Assembly (NCBI RefSeq): GCF_000230895.2
Contig: NC_016604.1
Location: 3,224,001 to 3,288,000, forward strand
Direction of reading: 5' to 3'
Origin: Mycolicibacterium rhodesiae NBB3
GTDB taxonomy: Bacteria; Actinomycetota; Actinomycetes; Mycobacteriales; Mycobacteriaceae
Length of the DNA: 64,000 nucleotides
A program made the translations under genes and the position numbers. Under the pieces are notes generated by a model. It was not told the origin of the DNA, ran no database searches, and saw only the letters and a list, made by a program, of their open reading frames with translations. Within the stretch, counting starts at the first letter, position 1. Each line of letters opens with the position of its first letter. Of the stretch, positions 1 through 7,857 are shown in pieces.

Positions 1-816
1 TCGCGGCTGGCTGAAACGCATTCAGGCACACCGATGCTCGCGAGGACGCTCACACAGGCCGCGTTGCCGAGCACCGTTGGCGTGAAAGTGACACGGTGGT
101 TGTCGGCGGTGCTGGACGCCGCTGAACCGCTGACCGAATTACGCGTGCCGGTCCAAGCCGGGGGTGCGGCGGGCACCCTGGCCGCAGCCGTCGAGCTGAG
201 CGGCTCGGTGGAAGGTGCGATCAGCTTGAGTGACTCGCTGGCCGTCGCCCTCGGTCTAGCTCCCGCGCCACCGTGGCACACCACGCGATCCGCCATCACA
301 AGAATCGGCGATGCCCTGGTTTCCTGTTGCGACGCATGGGGGTACATCGCCGCCGATGTCGCCACAGGCAGCCGGCCCGAGATCGGCGAGTTCGCCGAGG
401 CAGGCGGCGGCAGTTCGTCGACCATGCCGCACAAGAGCAATCCGGTGCGCTCAGTGCTGCTGCGCCGCACCGCGATCACCGCAGCGCCGCTCGCCGCCAC
501 ACTGCACACCGCATCGGCGATGTCGGTCGACGAACGCTCCGACGGTGCATGGCATGCCGAATGGGCCACCCTGCGGACGCTGGCACGACACACCGTCGTC
601 GCCGCGGCGCACGCGACGGAGCTACTGGCCGGGTTACAAATCGATGTGGAGCGCGCCCGCGCAAACCTCGGCGCCGCCGACCGCGTGCTATCCGAGCAGA
701 AGACAATGACGGACCTGACCGGACACGCTGCGAGTGCTGAATACCTCGGAGCCGTCGAGCAACTCGTCGACGCCGCGTTGCACCGGGCCGGTCACTACCT
801 GAAGGACGCCCCGTGA
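1..816 (+). CDS. pcaB: 3-carboxy-cis,cis-muconate cycloisomerase, 5' end off the window
   Basis: The reading frame is open from base 1, so the N-terminus lies outside the window; the ATG at 34 is internal. The visible part is the C-terminal two thirds of a fumarase/aspartase-superfamily enzyme. It carries the superfamily signature GGSSTMPHKSNP about 130 residues after that ATG. In the family this enzyme cycloisomerises carboxymuconate to gamma-carboxymuconolactone in protocatechuate degradation. The stop overlaps the GTG of the next gene by 4 bp, and three more pca genes follow, which makes pcaB rather than purB or argH the natural reading. Confidence 0.93.
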   Translation, partial: SRLAETHSGTPMLARTLTQAALPSTVGVKVTRWLSAVLDAAEPLTELRVPVQAGGAAGTLAAAVELSGSVEGAISLSDSLAVALGLAPAPPWHTTRSAITRIGDALVSCCDAWGYIAADVATGSRPEIGEFAEAGGGSSSTMPHKSNPVRSVLLRRTAITAAPLAATLHTASAMSVDERSDGAWHAEWATLRTLARHTVVAAAHATELLAGLQIDVERARANLGAADRVLSEQKTMTDLTGHAASAEYLGAVEQLVDAALHRAGHYLKDAP

Positions 817-1988
817 GCATTCCGCGAATCGTCGGCACCGAGTTCGGGGGAGCGGACACCGCCCCGCTGCTTCTTCTCGGGCCGTCACTGGGCACCAGTG
901 CCGCCACATTGTGGAGCGCGGCCGCCGCCCATCTGAGCCAGAACTGGCGTGTGGTCGGTTGGGATCTGCCAGGCCACGGCCGCGGCGACACCGCGGACGC
1001 GTTCACCATCGCCGAATTGGCAGAGGCAGTGTTGGCACTGGCCGACGGGTTCACCACCGAGACATTCCATTACGCAGGCGATTCGGTAGGCGGCTGCGTC
1101 GGGCTGCAACTGTTGCTCGACGCTCCGCACCGGATCGCGTCGGCCACCGTGCTGTGTACCGGCGCGGCGATCGGGACGCCGGACGCATGGCGCGAGCGCG
1201 CCGCCACCGTGCGGTCGGGCGGAACCGAAACCATGGTGGCCGCCGCCGCGCAGCGCTGGTTCCCCGAAGGCTTCGCCGATCGTGAGCCGCTCGTCAGCTC
1301 AGCACTTCTGGAAGAACTGCGGGCCACCGACGCGGACTCGTATGCCCAGGTATGTGAGGCGCTGGCCGACTTCGACGTCGTCGACCGGCTGCACGAGATC
1401 ACCACACCGGTGCTCGCGGTCGCAGGGAGCCAGGACATCGCCACGCCGCCGGATCATCTGCAGCGCATAGCCGCCGGTGTTGAGGACGGACAGCTGGTCG
1501 TGCTCGACGGCGTGGGGCACCTGGCTCCCGCCGAGGTCCCCGCTAGAGTCGCAGCGCTGATAGCCGAACACGCATCGACAGGTTCGCCGACGACCATCGA
1601 CGAGGTGTATGCCGGCGGCCTCGCGGTTCGCCGAGAAGTTCTCGGTGACGCGCACGTCGACCGGGCCATCGCCGCGACCACCGATTTCACCGCTGACTTC
1701 CAGCGGTTCATCACCGAATATGCCTGGGGCGCAATCTGGACGCGCCCGGGACTGGACCGTCGCAGCCGGTCGCTGATCACGCTCACCGCCCTGGTGGCGC
1801 GCGGGCACCACGAAGAACTCAAGATGCACCTGCTGGCCGCCCGCCGCAACGGGCTGTCCAACGACGAGATCAAGGAACTCTTGATGCAGACCGCGATCTA
1901 TTGCGGAGTCCCGGATGCCAACACGGCGTTCCGGATTGCCGCTGACGTCCTACCTGACTTCGATGACGACATGGGGGAGAGGCCATGA
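813..1988 (+). CDS. pcaL: Fused 3-oxoadipate enol-lactonase / 4-carboxymuconolactone decarboxylase
   Basis: This 391-residue protein joins two enzymes of the beta-ketoadipate pathway. Residues about 1-255 are an alpha/beta hydrolase (PcaD) with nucleophile serine in GDSVG, an acid in GSQDIATP and the histidine in GVGHLAP. Residues about 265-385 are the decarboxylase domain (PcaC), with the family motifs ELKMHL and YCGVPDAN. The fusion turns carboxymuconolactone into 3-oxoadipate in one polypeptide, as known for PcaL in actinobacteria. The GTG start overlaps the pcaB stop and the stop overlaps the pcaI ATG (ATGA), indicating translational coupling. Confidence 0.94.
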   Translation: MSIPRIVGTEFGGADTAPLLLLGPSLGTSAATLWSAAAAHLSQNWRVVGWDLPGHGRGDTADAFTIAELAEAVLALADGFTTETFHYAGDSVGGCVGLQLLLDAPHRIASATVLCTGAAIGTPDAWRERAATVRSGGTETMVAAAAQRWFPEGFADREPLVSSALLEELRATDADSYAQVCEALADFDVVDRLHEITTPVLAVAGSQDIATPPDHLQRIAAGVEDGQLVVLDGVGHLAPAEVPARVAALIAEHASTGSPTTIDEVYAGGLAVRREVLGDAHVDRAIAATTDFTADFQRFITEYAWGAIWTRPGLDRRSRSLITLTALVARGHHEELKMHLLAARRNGLSNDEIKELLMQTAIYCGVPDANTAFRIAADVLPDFDDDMGERP

Positions 1989-2680
1989 GTCGCACCGAGA
2001 TCTGCGACACCGCACGACAGGCCGTCGCCGGAATCGAGAACGGGTCAACAATTCTCGTGGGCGGATTCGGGATGGCGGGCATGCCGACCGTGCTCATGGA
2101 CGCACTGATCGAGCAAGGCGCCACTGACCTCACCATCGTCAGCAACAACGCGGGCAATGGTGACACCGGCCTCGCCGCGTTACTCGCGGCCGGTCGCGTC
2201 ACCAAGGTCATCTGTTCGTTTCCGCGACAGGCCGATTCGTACGTCTTCGACGAGCTGTACCGCGCGGGCAAGATCGTGCTCGAGGTGGTTCCGCAGGGAA
2301 ATCTGGCCGAACGGATCAGGGCGGCGGGTGCAGGCATCGGCGCATTCTTCTGTCCGACAGCCGTCGGCACCCCCCTCGCGGAAGGCAAGGAGACGCGCAC
2401 GATCGACGGTCGGACCTACGTGCTGGAGTATCCGATCCGGGGCGATGTCGCGCTCATCGGCGCCCACATCGGCGACCGGGCGGGGAACCTCCTATACCGC
2501 AAGACCGCCCGCAACTTCGGCCCGGTGATGGCCACCGCTGCAGCACTCACCATCGCCGAAGTGTCGCGCGTGGTCGACGCGGGTGGCATCGATCCCGAAA
2601 TCGTGGTCACACCCGGAATATTCGTTGACCGGATTCTCGACCTGTCGACCGCCCAACACATGACGGAGGTGGCGTCGTGA
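1985..2680 (+). CDS. pcaI: 3-oxoadipate CoA-transferase, alpha subunit
   Basis: This 231-residue protein is a family I CoA-transferase A subunit, with the glycine-rich GGFGMAGMP motif near residue 25 and a typical full length. With PcaJ it forms the enzyme that moves CoA from succinyl-CoA to 3-oxoadipate. It overlaps both neighbours by 4 bp (ATGA upstream, GTGA downstream). A paralogous 3-oxoacid CoA-transferase (ScoA) would look similar; the operon decides for PcaI. Confidence 0.92.
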   Translation: MSRTEICDTARQAVAGIENGSTILVGGFGMAGMPTVLMDALIEQGATDLTIVSNNAGNGDTGLAALLAAGRVTKVICSFPRQADSYVFDELYRAGKIVLEVVPQGNLAERIRAAGAGIGAFFCPTAVGTPLAEGKETRTIDGRTYVLEYPIRGDVALIGAHIGDRAGNLLYRKTARNFGPVMATAAALTIAEVSRVVDAGGIDPEIVVTPGIFVDRILDLSTAQHMTEVAS

Positions 2681-3360
2681 CGCTGCATGTCCCCACTCGC
2701 AGCACTGTGGAACACCTCGACCGCGATCCACTGGACCGTCGAGAACTGGCAGCCATCATCGCTCGCGACATTCCGCCCGGTTCATACGTCAATCTGGGAA
2801 TCGGCCAACCGACGACCGTCGCGGACTACCTGCCTCCGGAAGCAGATGTGGTGCTACACACCGAGAACGGCATGCTCGGCATGGGTAGCGAAGCGGTAGG
2901 CGACGAGATCGACGGGGATCTGACGAATGCGGGCAAGGTGCCCGTCACCGAGACGCCCGGCGCTTCGTACTTTCACCATGCGGACTCGTTCGCGATGATG
3001 CGCGGCGGTCATCTCGACGTCTGCGTCCTCGGTGCATTCCAGGTCAGCCAGCGTGGCGATCTGGCCAACTGGCACACCGGCGCCCCCGACTCGATTCCCG
3101 CGGTGGGCGGAGCCATGGATCTCGCCATCGGCGCGAAAAGCGTGTTCGTCATGATGAACCTGTTCGCCAAAGACGGCACGGCCAAGCTGGTGCCGGAATG
3201 CACGTATCCGCTCACCGGCGTCAGATGCGTCAGCCGCGTCTACACCGATCATGCGATCTTTGCGATCGACTCTGCGCATGACCGCGGGGTGCGCGTGCTG
3301 GAGACCTTCGGGCTGTCACTTCGTCAGCTCAGCGACAGAATGTCGGTGCCGCTGCACTAG
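2677..3360 (+). CDS. pcaJ: 3-oxoadipate CoA-transferase, beta subunit
   Basis: This 227-residue protein is the B subunit of a family I CoA-transferase. The motif HTENGMLGMG (near residue 66) contains the glutamate that in this family forms the glutamyl-CoA thioester. It starts with GTG inside the pcaI stop and is the last gene of the operon. It ends 3 bp inside the convergent gene at 3357-3914. No pca regulator or thiolase (pcaF) follows, so the remaining pathway genes must lie upstream or elsewhere. Confidence 0.92.
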   Translation: MTLHVPTRSTVEHLDRDPLDRRELAAIIARDIPPGSYVNLGIGQPTTVADYLPPEADVVLHTENGMLGMGSEAVGDEIDGDLTNAGKVPVTETPGASYFHHADSFAMMRGGHLDVCVLGAFQVSQRGDLANWHTGAPDSIPAVGGAMDLAIGAKSVFVMMNLFAKDGTAKLVPECTYPLTGVRCVSRVYTDHAIFAIDSAHDRGVRVLETFGLSLRQLSDRMSVPLH

Positions 3361-3914
3361 CGAGACGGCAGGCGCACTCGCCAGCCCCGGATTGCGAGCC
3401 GTTCGTCGGTGCTCGCGACCGAGTAACAGATCGCGGTTGCGACGACCGTCGGCAGCACGTACGTGAGGATCACGACGAAGACGACGAAGGCGATGTTCGG
3501 CTCCGTCAACCAACTCTGCGGGAATCGGGCCAGGCTGACAGCCAACCACGAGGCGATGATTGCCAGGCCAAGCGTCGTCACGGTGGGGACCTTTATCGAA
3601 CGCAGCGCCAGGCGCGTCGGCTCGGACGGATCGGCCAACGATTTGCGCAGATTCCTGGTGCGGATATAGACCAGCGCGAAGTTGGCGAGGATGACGATCG
3701 CAGCGCTGACGATGATCAAGCCGGTCGCCCAGAGGTCGGGGCTGCGACCGAACAGGAAATGCAGATAGTCGATGGTGGTCTCGGACAGGATCAGCGTCGT
3801 TGTCATCATCGCTGCGAAGGTCAGCCAGCCACCCAGGTCGGCGAGAAAGCCGTAGGCGGCGGAGCGGCGGCGCATTGACCTATCGCGTTGCACCAAGCCG
3901 ATCCGGCCGTCCAA
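3357..3914 (-). CDS. Conserved four-helix membrane protein, function unknown
   Basis: This 185-residue protein has four predicted hydrophobic helices, at about residues 28-48, 61-85, 113-130 and 138-163, with a basic N-terminus (MRRRSAAY) and a basic cytoplasmic C-terminus. I do not recognise a family or catalytic motif. A second possible start is Met14 (about position 3875). It converges on pcaJ with a 3-bp overlap of stop codons, so it is a separate transcription unit and probably native chromosome rather than island. Confidence 0.6.
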   Translation of the reverse strand: MDGRIGLVQRDRSMRRRSAAYGFLADLGGWLTFAAMMTTTLILSETTIDYLHFLFGRSPDLWATGLIIVSAAIVILANFALVYIRTRNLRKSLADPSEPTRLALRSIKVPTVTTLGLAIIASWLAVSLARFPQSWLTEPNIAFVVFVVILTYVLPTVVATAICYSVASTDERLAIRGWRVRLPSR

Positions 3915-4339
3915 TCAATACTGACGCCGGAGGTTGGGTTGTGCGTTCATCGGACGCCCCAGCTGTAGATGGGACGAACGTCGCCACGGCCTATTCACTA
4001 CTGAACGGCGGCCACGGACAGGGACAGTTCGCAGGCGGTCCGCAACACATCTTGCGGGACGCCTCAAATGGGCAATGCTCGTGTTGATGCCATCAACACC
4101 TGCCCTGTTTTCCCAGGTGACTTCGCGCGCTTTCATGTCGTTTCGCGTCCGCGAATTCGACATCCTCGCCGTTCAGGCCAATTTCTGGGGCGGGTTCGAT
4201 TCCCGGCAGCTCCACCGGGAAGGGGTGCGCTGAGCAGCGCATTTCAGTTCGCGGATGACCGAACATCAACAGCCACATCAACATTGACGTCTTGGCCAAC
4301 AATGACGCTGCAAAACTCCGTCGATCGATGCTATGACCA
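3915..4339. other. Non-coding junction between chromosome and accessory region
   Basis: No convincing gene is present; the short open frames here have no family resemblance and overlap on several strands. The only recognisable element is the tmRNA 3'-end copy at 4191-4216. The stretch looks like a junction between the pca neighbourhood and the accessory DNA. Confidence 0.5.
4191..4216 (+). other. Attachment-site remnant: copy of the tmRNA (ssrA) 3' end
   Basis: The 26 bases here match what I recall of the last 26 bases of mycobacterial tmRNA before the terminal A: T-stem and loop GGGTTCGATTCCC followed by GGCAGCTCCACC. The rest of the ssrA gene is absent, since the preceding bases do not fit the tmRNA body. 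Integrating elements commonly use tRNA/tmRNA 3' ends as attB and leave such a duplicate at the distal end. I infer an att scar. It is followed by an excisionase-like gene and a recombinase. Confidence 0.7.
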
Positions 4340-4636
4340 TCAATCGACAACGCCTCGCTTCAGCCGCCGGCGCGAAGTTGGCGTCAAGCCAGAAAGAGAA
4401 TCGGTTCGCTGTTCCGTCGCATCCCGCGGTAGGGGACGCTCCCGGTGGTGCTCGATCAAGCCTTCAACGTCCTTAAGCGTCATGCGCCAGGTACGACCGA
4501 CGCGGTATCCCGACAATTCGCCACGGTTCAACCGACGGGATAGCCAGCGCACACCATCCGTCATCTCCGGCGGGAGAACCATCTTCGCGACTTCCGCGAG
4601 CGAATACGTCTTGACCTCTGGCACATCGTTGGGCAT
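4340..4636 (-). CDS. Excisionase-like helix-turn-helix protein
   Basis: This is a 98-residue protein with a winged MerR/excisionase-type DNA-binding domain at about residues 10-62. The pattern is YSLAEVAKM, then RWLSRRLNRGELSGYRVGRTW and a final recognition stretch (DVEGLIEHH). Such small proteins direct excision (Xis) or regulate integrating elements. It lies 124 bp from the tmRNA-type att scar and is divergent from the recombinase at 4978. The partner integrase for the ssrA site is not obvious in the window. The basic C-terminal tail after residue 75 is of unknown use. Confidence 0.65.
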   Translation of the reverse strand: MPNDVPEVKTYSLAEVAKMVLPPEMTDGVRWLSRRLNRGELSGYRVGRTWRMTLKDVEGLIEHHRERPLPRDATEQRTDSLSGLTPTSRRRLKRGVVD

Positions 4637-4956
4637 AACTCACACTCTGACTTGCATCTGCGTGCTCGAGTAGCGGTTCGGTCCGTATTGGCGATTTGCG
4701 GCCTCCGCCCGACGGCACCTCAGCCCGCAGCACTTTCACACGAACGTTGGCCGATAGCGAATCGAGGACGTACGGGCTCGCCGCCGATCTAGTGCCCAAC
4801 AGTCGACGAGTTCCTGAGCCCAACCGATATCGCCCGTTAGCCCTTTCAACGCCTGGAACAGCCGTTGTAGGCGTGTCGCTCCACCAGAACCCTCTGATGA
4901 ACCGGCATCATTCTTGCTGACTGAATAGTTGGCGAGATGATGTTTCTTCACCCTGA
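4637..4956. other. Gap without a supported gene
   Basis: No complete gene is seen. On the minus strand about 4736-4920 can be read as the C-terminal tail of some protein (an in-frame stretch containing LFQALKGLTG), but it has no recognisable start or family. The region should also hold the promoters of the divergent genes on both sides. Confidence 0.35.
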
Positions 4957-5980
4957 GTGAAGTCGAGGAGGCGTGGGTTGGCTCTGGCTGTGGTCCGCGA
5001 TCTGCGGGAACATCGCGTACCGACGAGCGAGGAGGAGCTTGCCGACTTCGAGACCGACGTGCTGGCCGGGTTCGTGCTGGCACGGGCGTCGGCCGGATTG
5101 GTCGACAGCACGATCCGCAACGACACCAACCACCTCGAGCTGATCCGCGACTGGTTTGGCCGGCCGCTGTGGGAGATGCAGCCCGCCGATGCCGACGTCT
5201 ACTTCGGCACGGTGCTGCGCGATGCCAACCCCTCCACCCGCACCGGGCGGGCCGCAGCACTGGCCGTGTACTTCCAGTTCTTGGAGCTTCGGCACAAGAT
5301 CGACCTGCACAACATGACAGGTCGGGTCGTCGAGTGCCCGCTGGACGAGATCAACCGGCCGCGCGCTTCGGTCGATCCGCAGCTGCGTATCCCTCCGACC
5401 GCCGACGAGGTGGAGCAGCTGTTCGCCGGGTGGCGCGAGGAACTGGTCACCTGCCGCAAGTTCGCCCCGGCCGCCCGCAACTACGCGGTCGCCCGGCTGG
5501 CGGCCGACTTGGGACTGCGCATCAACGAGGCGCGGATGCTCGACCTGGACGATGTGCGGTGGGAACTGGGGCGGTTCGGCAAGCTGAACGTCCGTCACGG
5601 CAAGGGATCACGCCGCAAAGGCCCCAAACCGCGACTGGTGCCGCTCATCAACGGCGCTGACCGCAGCCTGAGATGGTTCATCGAAGACGTGCTCGGACTG
5701 TTCGATATCGACCCGAATAGCCATGGCGCGCCGCTGTTTCCGTCCGAACGCAAGAACATCGACGGGACGTGCATGCGCGCGACAGCTGACGTTTATCGCC
5801 GATCGTTGGCCGAGGCGGCGGACCGACATCTGCCCGCGTGGTCGGGGAAGCTGACCCCGCATGTGCTGCGGCACTTTTGCGCGTCGGAGCTTTACCTCGG
5901 CGGAATGAACCTGTTCGCCATCCAGGAATTATGTGGTCACGCCTGGACTGCCACGACGGCTCGATATATCCACGTCCACG

Positions 5981-5989
5981 CCACCCACG
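5981..5989 (+). repeat. Target-site duplication, left copy
   Basis: The 9-bp CCACCCACG directly precedes the left end of the IS element and recurs at 7464-7472 on its right. Removing one copy plus the IS restores the recombinase reading frame (…HATH|VEDAW…). Confidence 0.85.
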
Positions 5990-6027
5990 AGCATGTCCCG
6001 AGTCGCGTGGAATTTGGGTGACGATCC
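5990..6027 (+). repeat. IS left inverted repeat
   Basis: The left end contains GTGGAATTTG followed by GGTGACGATCC. This matches the reverse complement of the right end (GTGGAATTTG, then AGGTGGCGGTCC). The outermost 11 bases (AGCATGTCCCG) match the right end at 9 of 11 positions. Confidence 0.75.
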
Positions 6028-6037
6028 ACGATGAACT

Positions 6038-7346
6038 CTAGGCGGCGGCACCGACAGATTTGGTGTCGGCGCCGGTGTCGGGGTGAGCGTGTCGGCGCAG
6101 GGCGTCGACGAGCTGGGGCATCTGCTTGTGGCCCTTGATGCGACGGAAGGATCGTTCGGCGTTGAGCATGCCGGCCGCGGTCCAGCGCAGCACCATCTGC
6201 CCGTCGCGCCAGCGGGTGACGTTGCGATTGGTGGTCCGGGCGATGGAGATCATCGACTCGACCGGATTGGACGTGGTCAACGTCTTGGCGAGGCGGCCGT
6301 CGATGCCGAGGCGGGCGACAGTGAACATTTCCTCCAGCCCCTCGCGCAGGCTGGCGGCCGCACTGGGATAGTTCTTACCAAGTTGCCCGGCAAGGCTTTT
6401 CGCGTTGCGCAACCCGGTGTCTGGGTCAGGGTGGGCGAAGGCCTTGACCAACTTGGCGTCCACCCAGGCCTTGTCCTTGTCGGGCAGATGATCAGCGACA
6501 TTTCTCCGCTTGTGCAAGGTACATCTTTGGATGAGGGCCTTGGCGCCGAACACCTCACGCACCGCCGCGGACAGCGCCTTGGCGCCGTCGCAGACGACCA
6601 GCAGCCCATCGTCGATGGCCAGGCCGCGCTCGACCAGGTCGGCCAGCAGCGAGCGGACCACGGTCTTGTTCTCCGTGGAGCCGTCCCACAGCCCCGACCG
6701 GGACCTTCGTTCCGTCGGCGGTGATCGCCAGCGCGACCACCACGCACCGCTGGGCCATGTGCTCCCCATCCAACATGAGCACCTTGATGTCCAGCTCGCT
6801 CAAGTCGCGGCTCATCAGCTCGCCCAGCGCGGTCTCGGTCTGGCGCACGAATCGGCGCGAAATCGCCGAGCGGCTAGTCGATTTCGCCTCCTCGCCGACC
6901 TGGGCGCCCACCGGCTCCGCAGTGCGGGCGTGCCGGCGGGTGGCCACCCCGGCCAGCATCCGCTCCATCATCACCTGGGTCAGCAGGTCATCGGCGGCGA
7001 AGTGCGCATAGGTGCTCAGCGCCACCTCGCTCCCATCCAGAGTGCGTGCCCGCGGCCGGGCCACCGGCACCCGCCGACCACCAAGGGTCACCGACCCCTT
7101 CCCACTGCCGTGGCGCACCGAAATCCGGTCAGCGTCGTGCTTGCCCTTCGGCCCGCACGCCGCGGCGATCTCGGCCTCAAACATCGTCTGCATCACCGCC
7201 ATCCCGGCGGCCACGCTCATCGCCAACAACCCCTCCCGGGCCGCCCCGGCGATGCTGGTCATCGCCAGCCGGATCTCCTCCGGCAGCTCAGGCAACCCGG
7301 CGGCGTCGGTCGTGTCAGCGAGGCGAACAGTAGGTACGGTCTTCAT
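6038..7346 (-). pseudogene. IS256-family (mutator-type) transposase with a 1-base frameshift
   Basis: The transposase starts at ATG 7346 and reads to about 6695. It carries the first catalytic Asp of the DDE triad (VLMLDGEH) and then leaves frame after DGTKVPVG. The continuation is in the next frame (LWDGSTENKTVV) to the stop at 6038, with the second Asp in VVCDGAKAL and the Glu in SNPVESM. An extra base in the CCCC run at 6692-6695 explains the shift. Total length (about 435 codons) is normal. It is either a dead transposase, a base-calling error in a homopolymer, or, less likely, programmed frameshifting. Confidence 0.85.
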
Positions 7347-7423
7347 GGCGGTCCCTTACTCCTTCTTCGAGGTGTACTTGGTCGTTCACCCGAAGACCTA
7401 CCATCTGGCGGGCATCAGGTGAG

Positions 7424-7463
7424 GGACCGCCACCTCAAATTCCACGAAGACCGGGACAACCTC
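7424..7463 (-). repeat. IS right inverted repeat
   Basis: Read on the minus strand, this end gives AGGTTGTCCCG, then GTGGAATTTG and AGGTGGCGGTCC, which pairs with the left repeat at 5990-6027. Confidence 0.75.
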
Positions 7464-7472
7464 CCACCCACG
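7464..7472 (+). repeat. Target-site duplication, right copy
   Basis: This is the second copy of CCACCCACG, immediately right of the IS and directly before the codons that resume the recombinase tail. Confidence 0.85.
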
Positions 7473-7533
7473 TCGAAGATGCCTGGGTCACCGGACAACG
7501 CCGAGTCGCAGACCGATGGAAAGGATTGGCTCA

Positions 7534-7857
7534 ATGAAGTGGAATCTGCGCCTGACCGCGGCCAACCGCGGCATTTGGAAGGCCAGCGAACTCCAACGGA
7601 TGCTGGCCGAGCGCGGCCTGGTGATCAGCGCCGGCAAGATGTCGGGCTTGTGGTCGGGCAACCCCAATGCCATCAAGCTCCACGATCTCGATGTTTTTTG
7701 CGCCGTGCTGGGCTGCGGCATCGACGAACTGCTGATCCCCGAGCCCGAAACCGTGGCCGCACCCACACCGAAGGGTAATGAGAGCGCCGCCGTGGGCGGT
7801 GAGGCCCGCCCCGTCACCCCGCGCGCCCGGACGGGAAGGTCGCTGCCGCCGCGATGA
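7534..7857 (+). CDS. Cassette A Xre/Cro-like HTH protein
   Basis: This 107-residue protein starts at ATG 7534, inside the restored recombinase stop (ATGA). An upstream in-frame ATG at 7516 lies within the recombinase tail. Residues about 1-70 form a Cro/C1-type helix-turn-helix: KASELQRMLAERGL, then a recognition segment around KMSGLWSGNP and LDVFCAVLGCGIDELL. The rest is a basic, Pro/Ala-rich tail. It is the middle gene of a three-gene cassette; the cassette B counterpart is at 14513-14863. It probably regulates the cassette or assists recombination; that role is inferred. Confidence 0.8.
   Translation: MKWNLRLTAANRGIWKASELQRMLAERGLVISAGKMSGLWSGNPNAIKLHDLDVFCAVLGCGIDELLIPEPETVAAPTPKGNESAAVGGEARPVTPRARTGRSLPPR

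Larger units (their letters stand above)
5990..7463 (-). mobile_element. IS256-family insertion sequence, about 1.47 kb
   Basis: The element is bounded by imperfect inverted repeats and a 9-bp target duplication, a size normal for IS256 relatives. It carries one transposase gene on the minus strand, which is frameshifted. The element sits in the last codons of the cassette A recombinase. The exact right end is uncertain by 1 bp. Confidence 0.85.
4978..7537 (+). pseudogene. Cassette A tyrosine recombinase, split by an IS256-family insertion
   Basis: This is a tyrosine site-specific recombinase (about 370 residues if rejoined) with all catalytic residues before the break: Arg in LGLRINEA, Lys in GKGSRRK, HVLRHF, LCGH and Tyr in TARYIHV. 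The open frame stops at 6021, but its last residues come from the IS. Beyond the IS, at 7473-7537, the frame resumes with VEDAWVTGQRRVADRWKGLA and a stop, a natural tail for this family. The start chosen is TTG at 4978, 6 bp after a perfect AGGAGG; GTG 4957 is an in-frame alternative. The restored stop overlaps the next ATG by 4 bp. The truncated protein keeps its active site, so residual activity is possible. Confidence 0.85.

Noticed and set aside
4473..4823. 116-codon minus-strand frame overlapping the excisionase-like gene
   Set aside because: The 98-residue excisionase-like frame has a clear DNA-binding pattern; this overlapping frame does not.
6510..7778. 422-codon open frame on the plus strand
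   Set aside because: It runs antisense through the IS256-type transposase and out of the element; Pro/Arg/His-rich translation without motifs.
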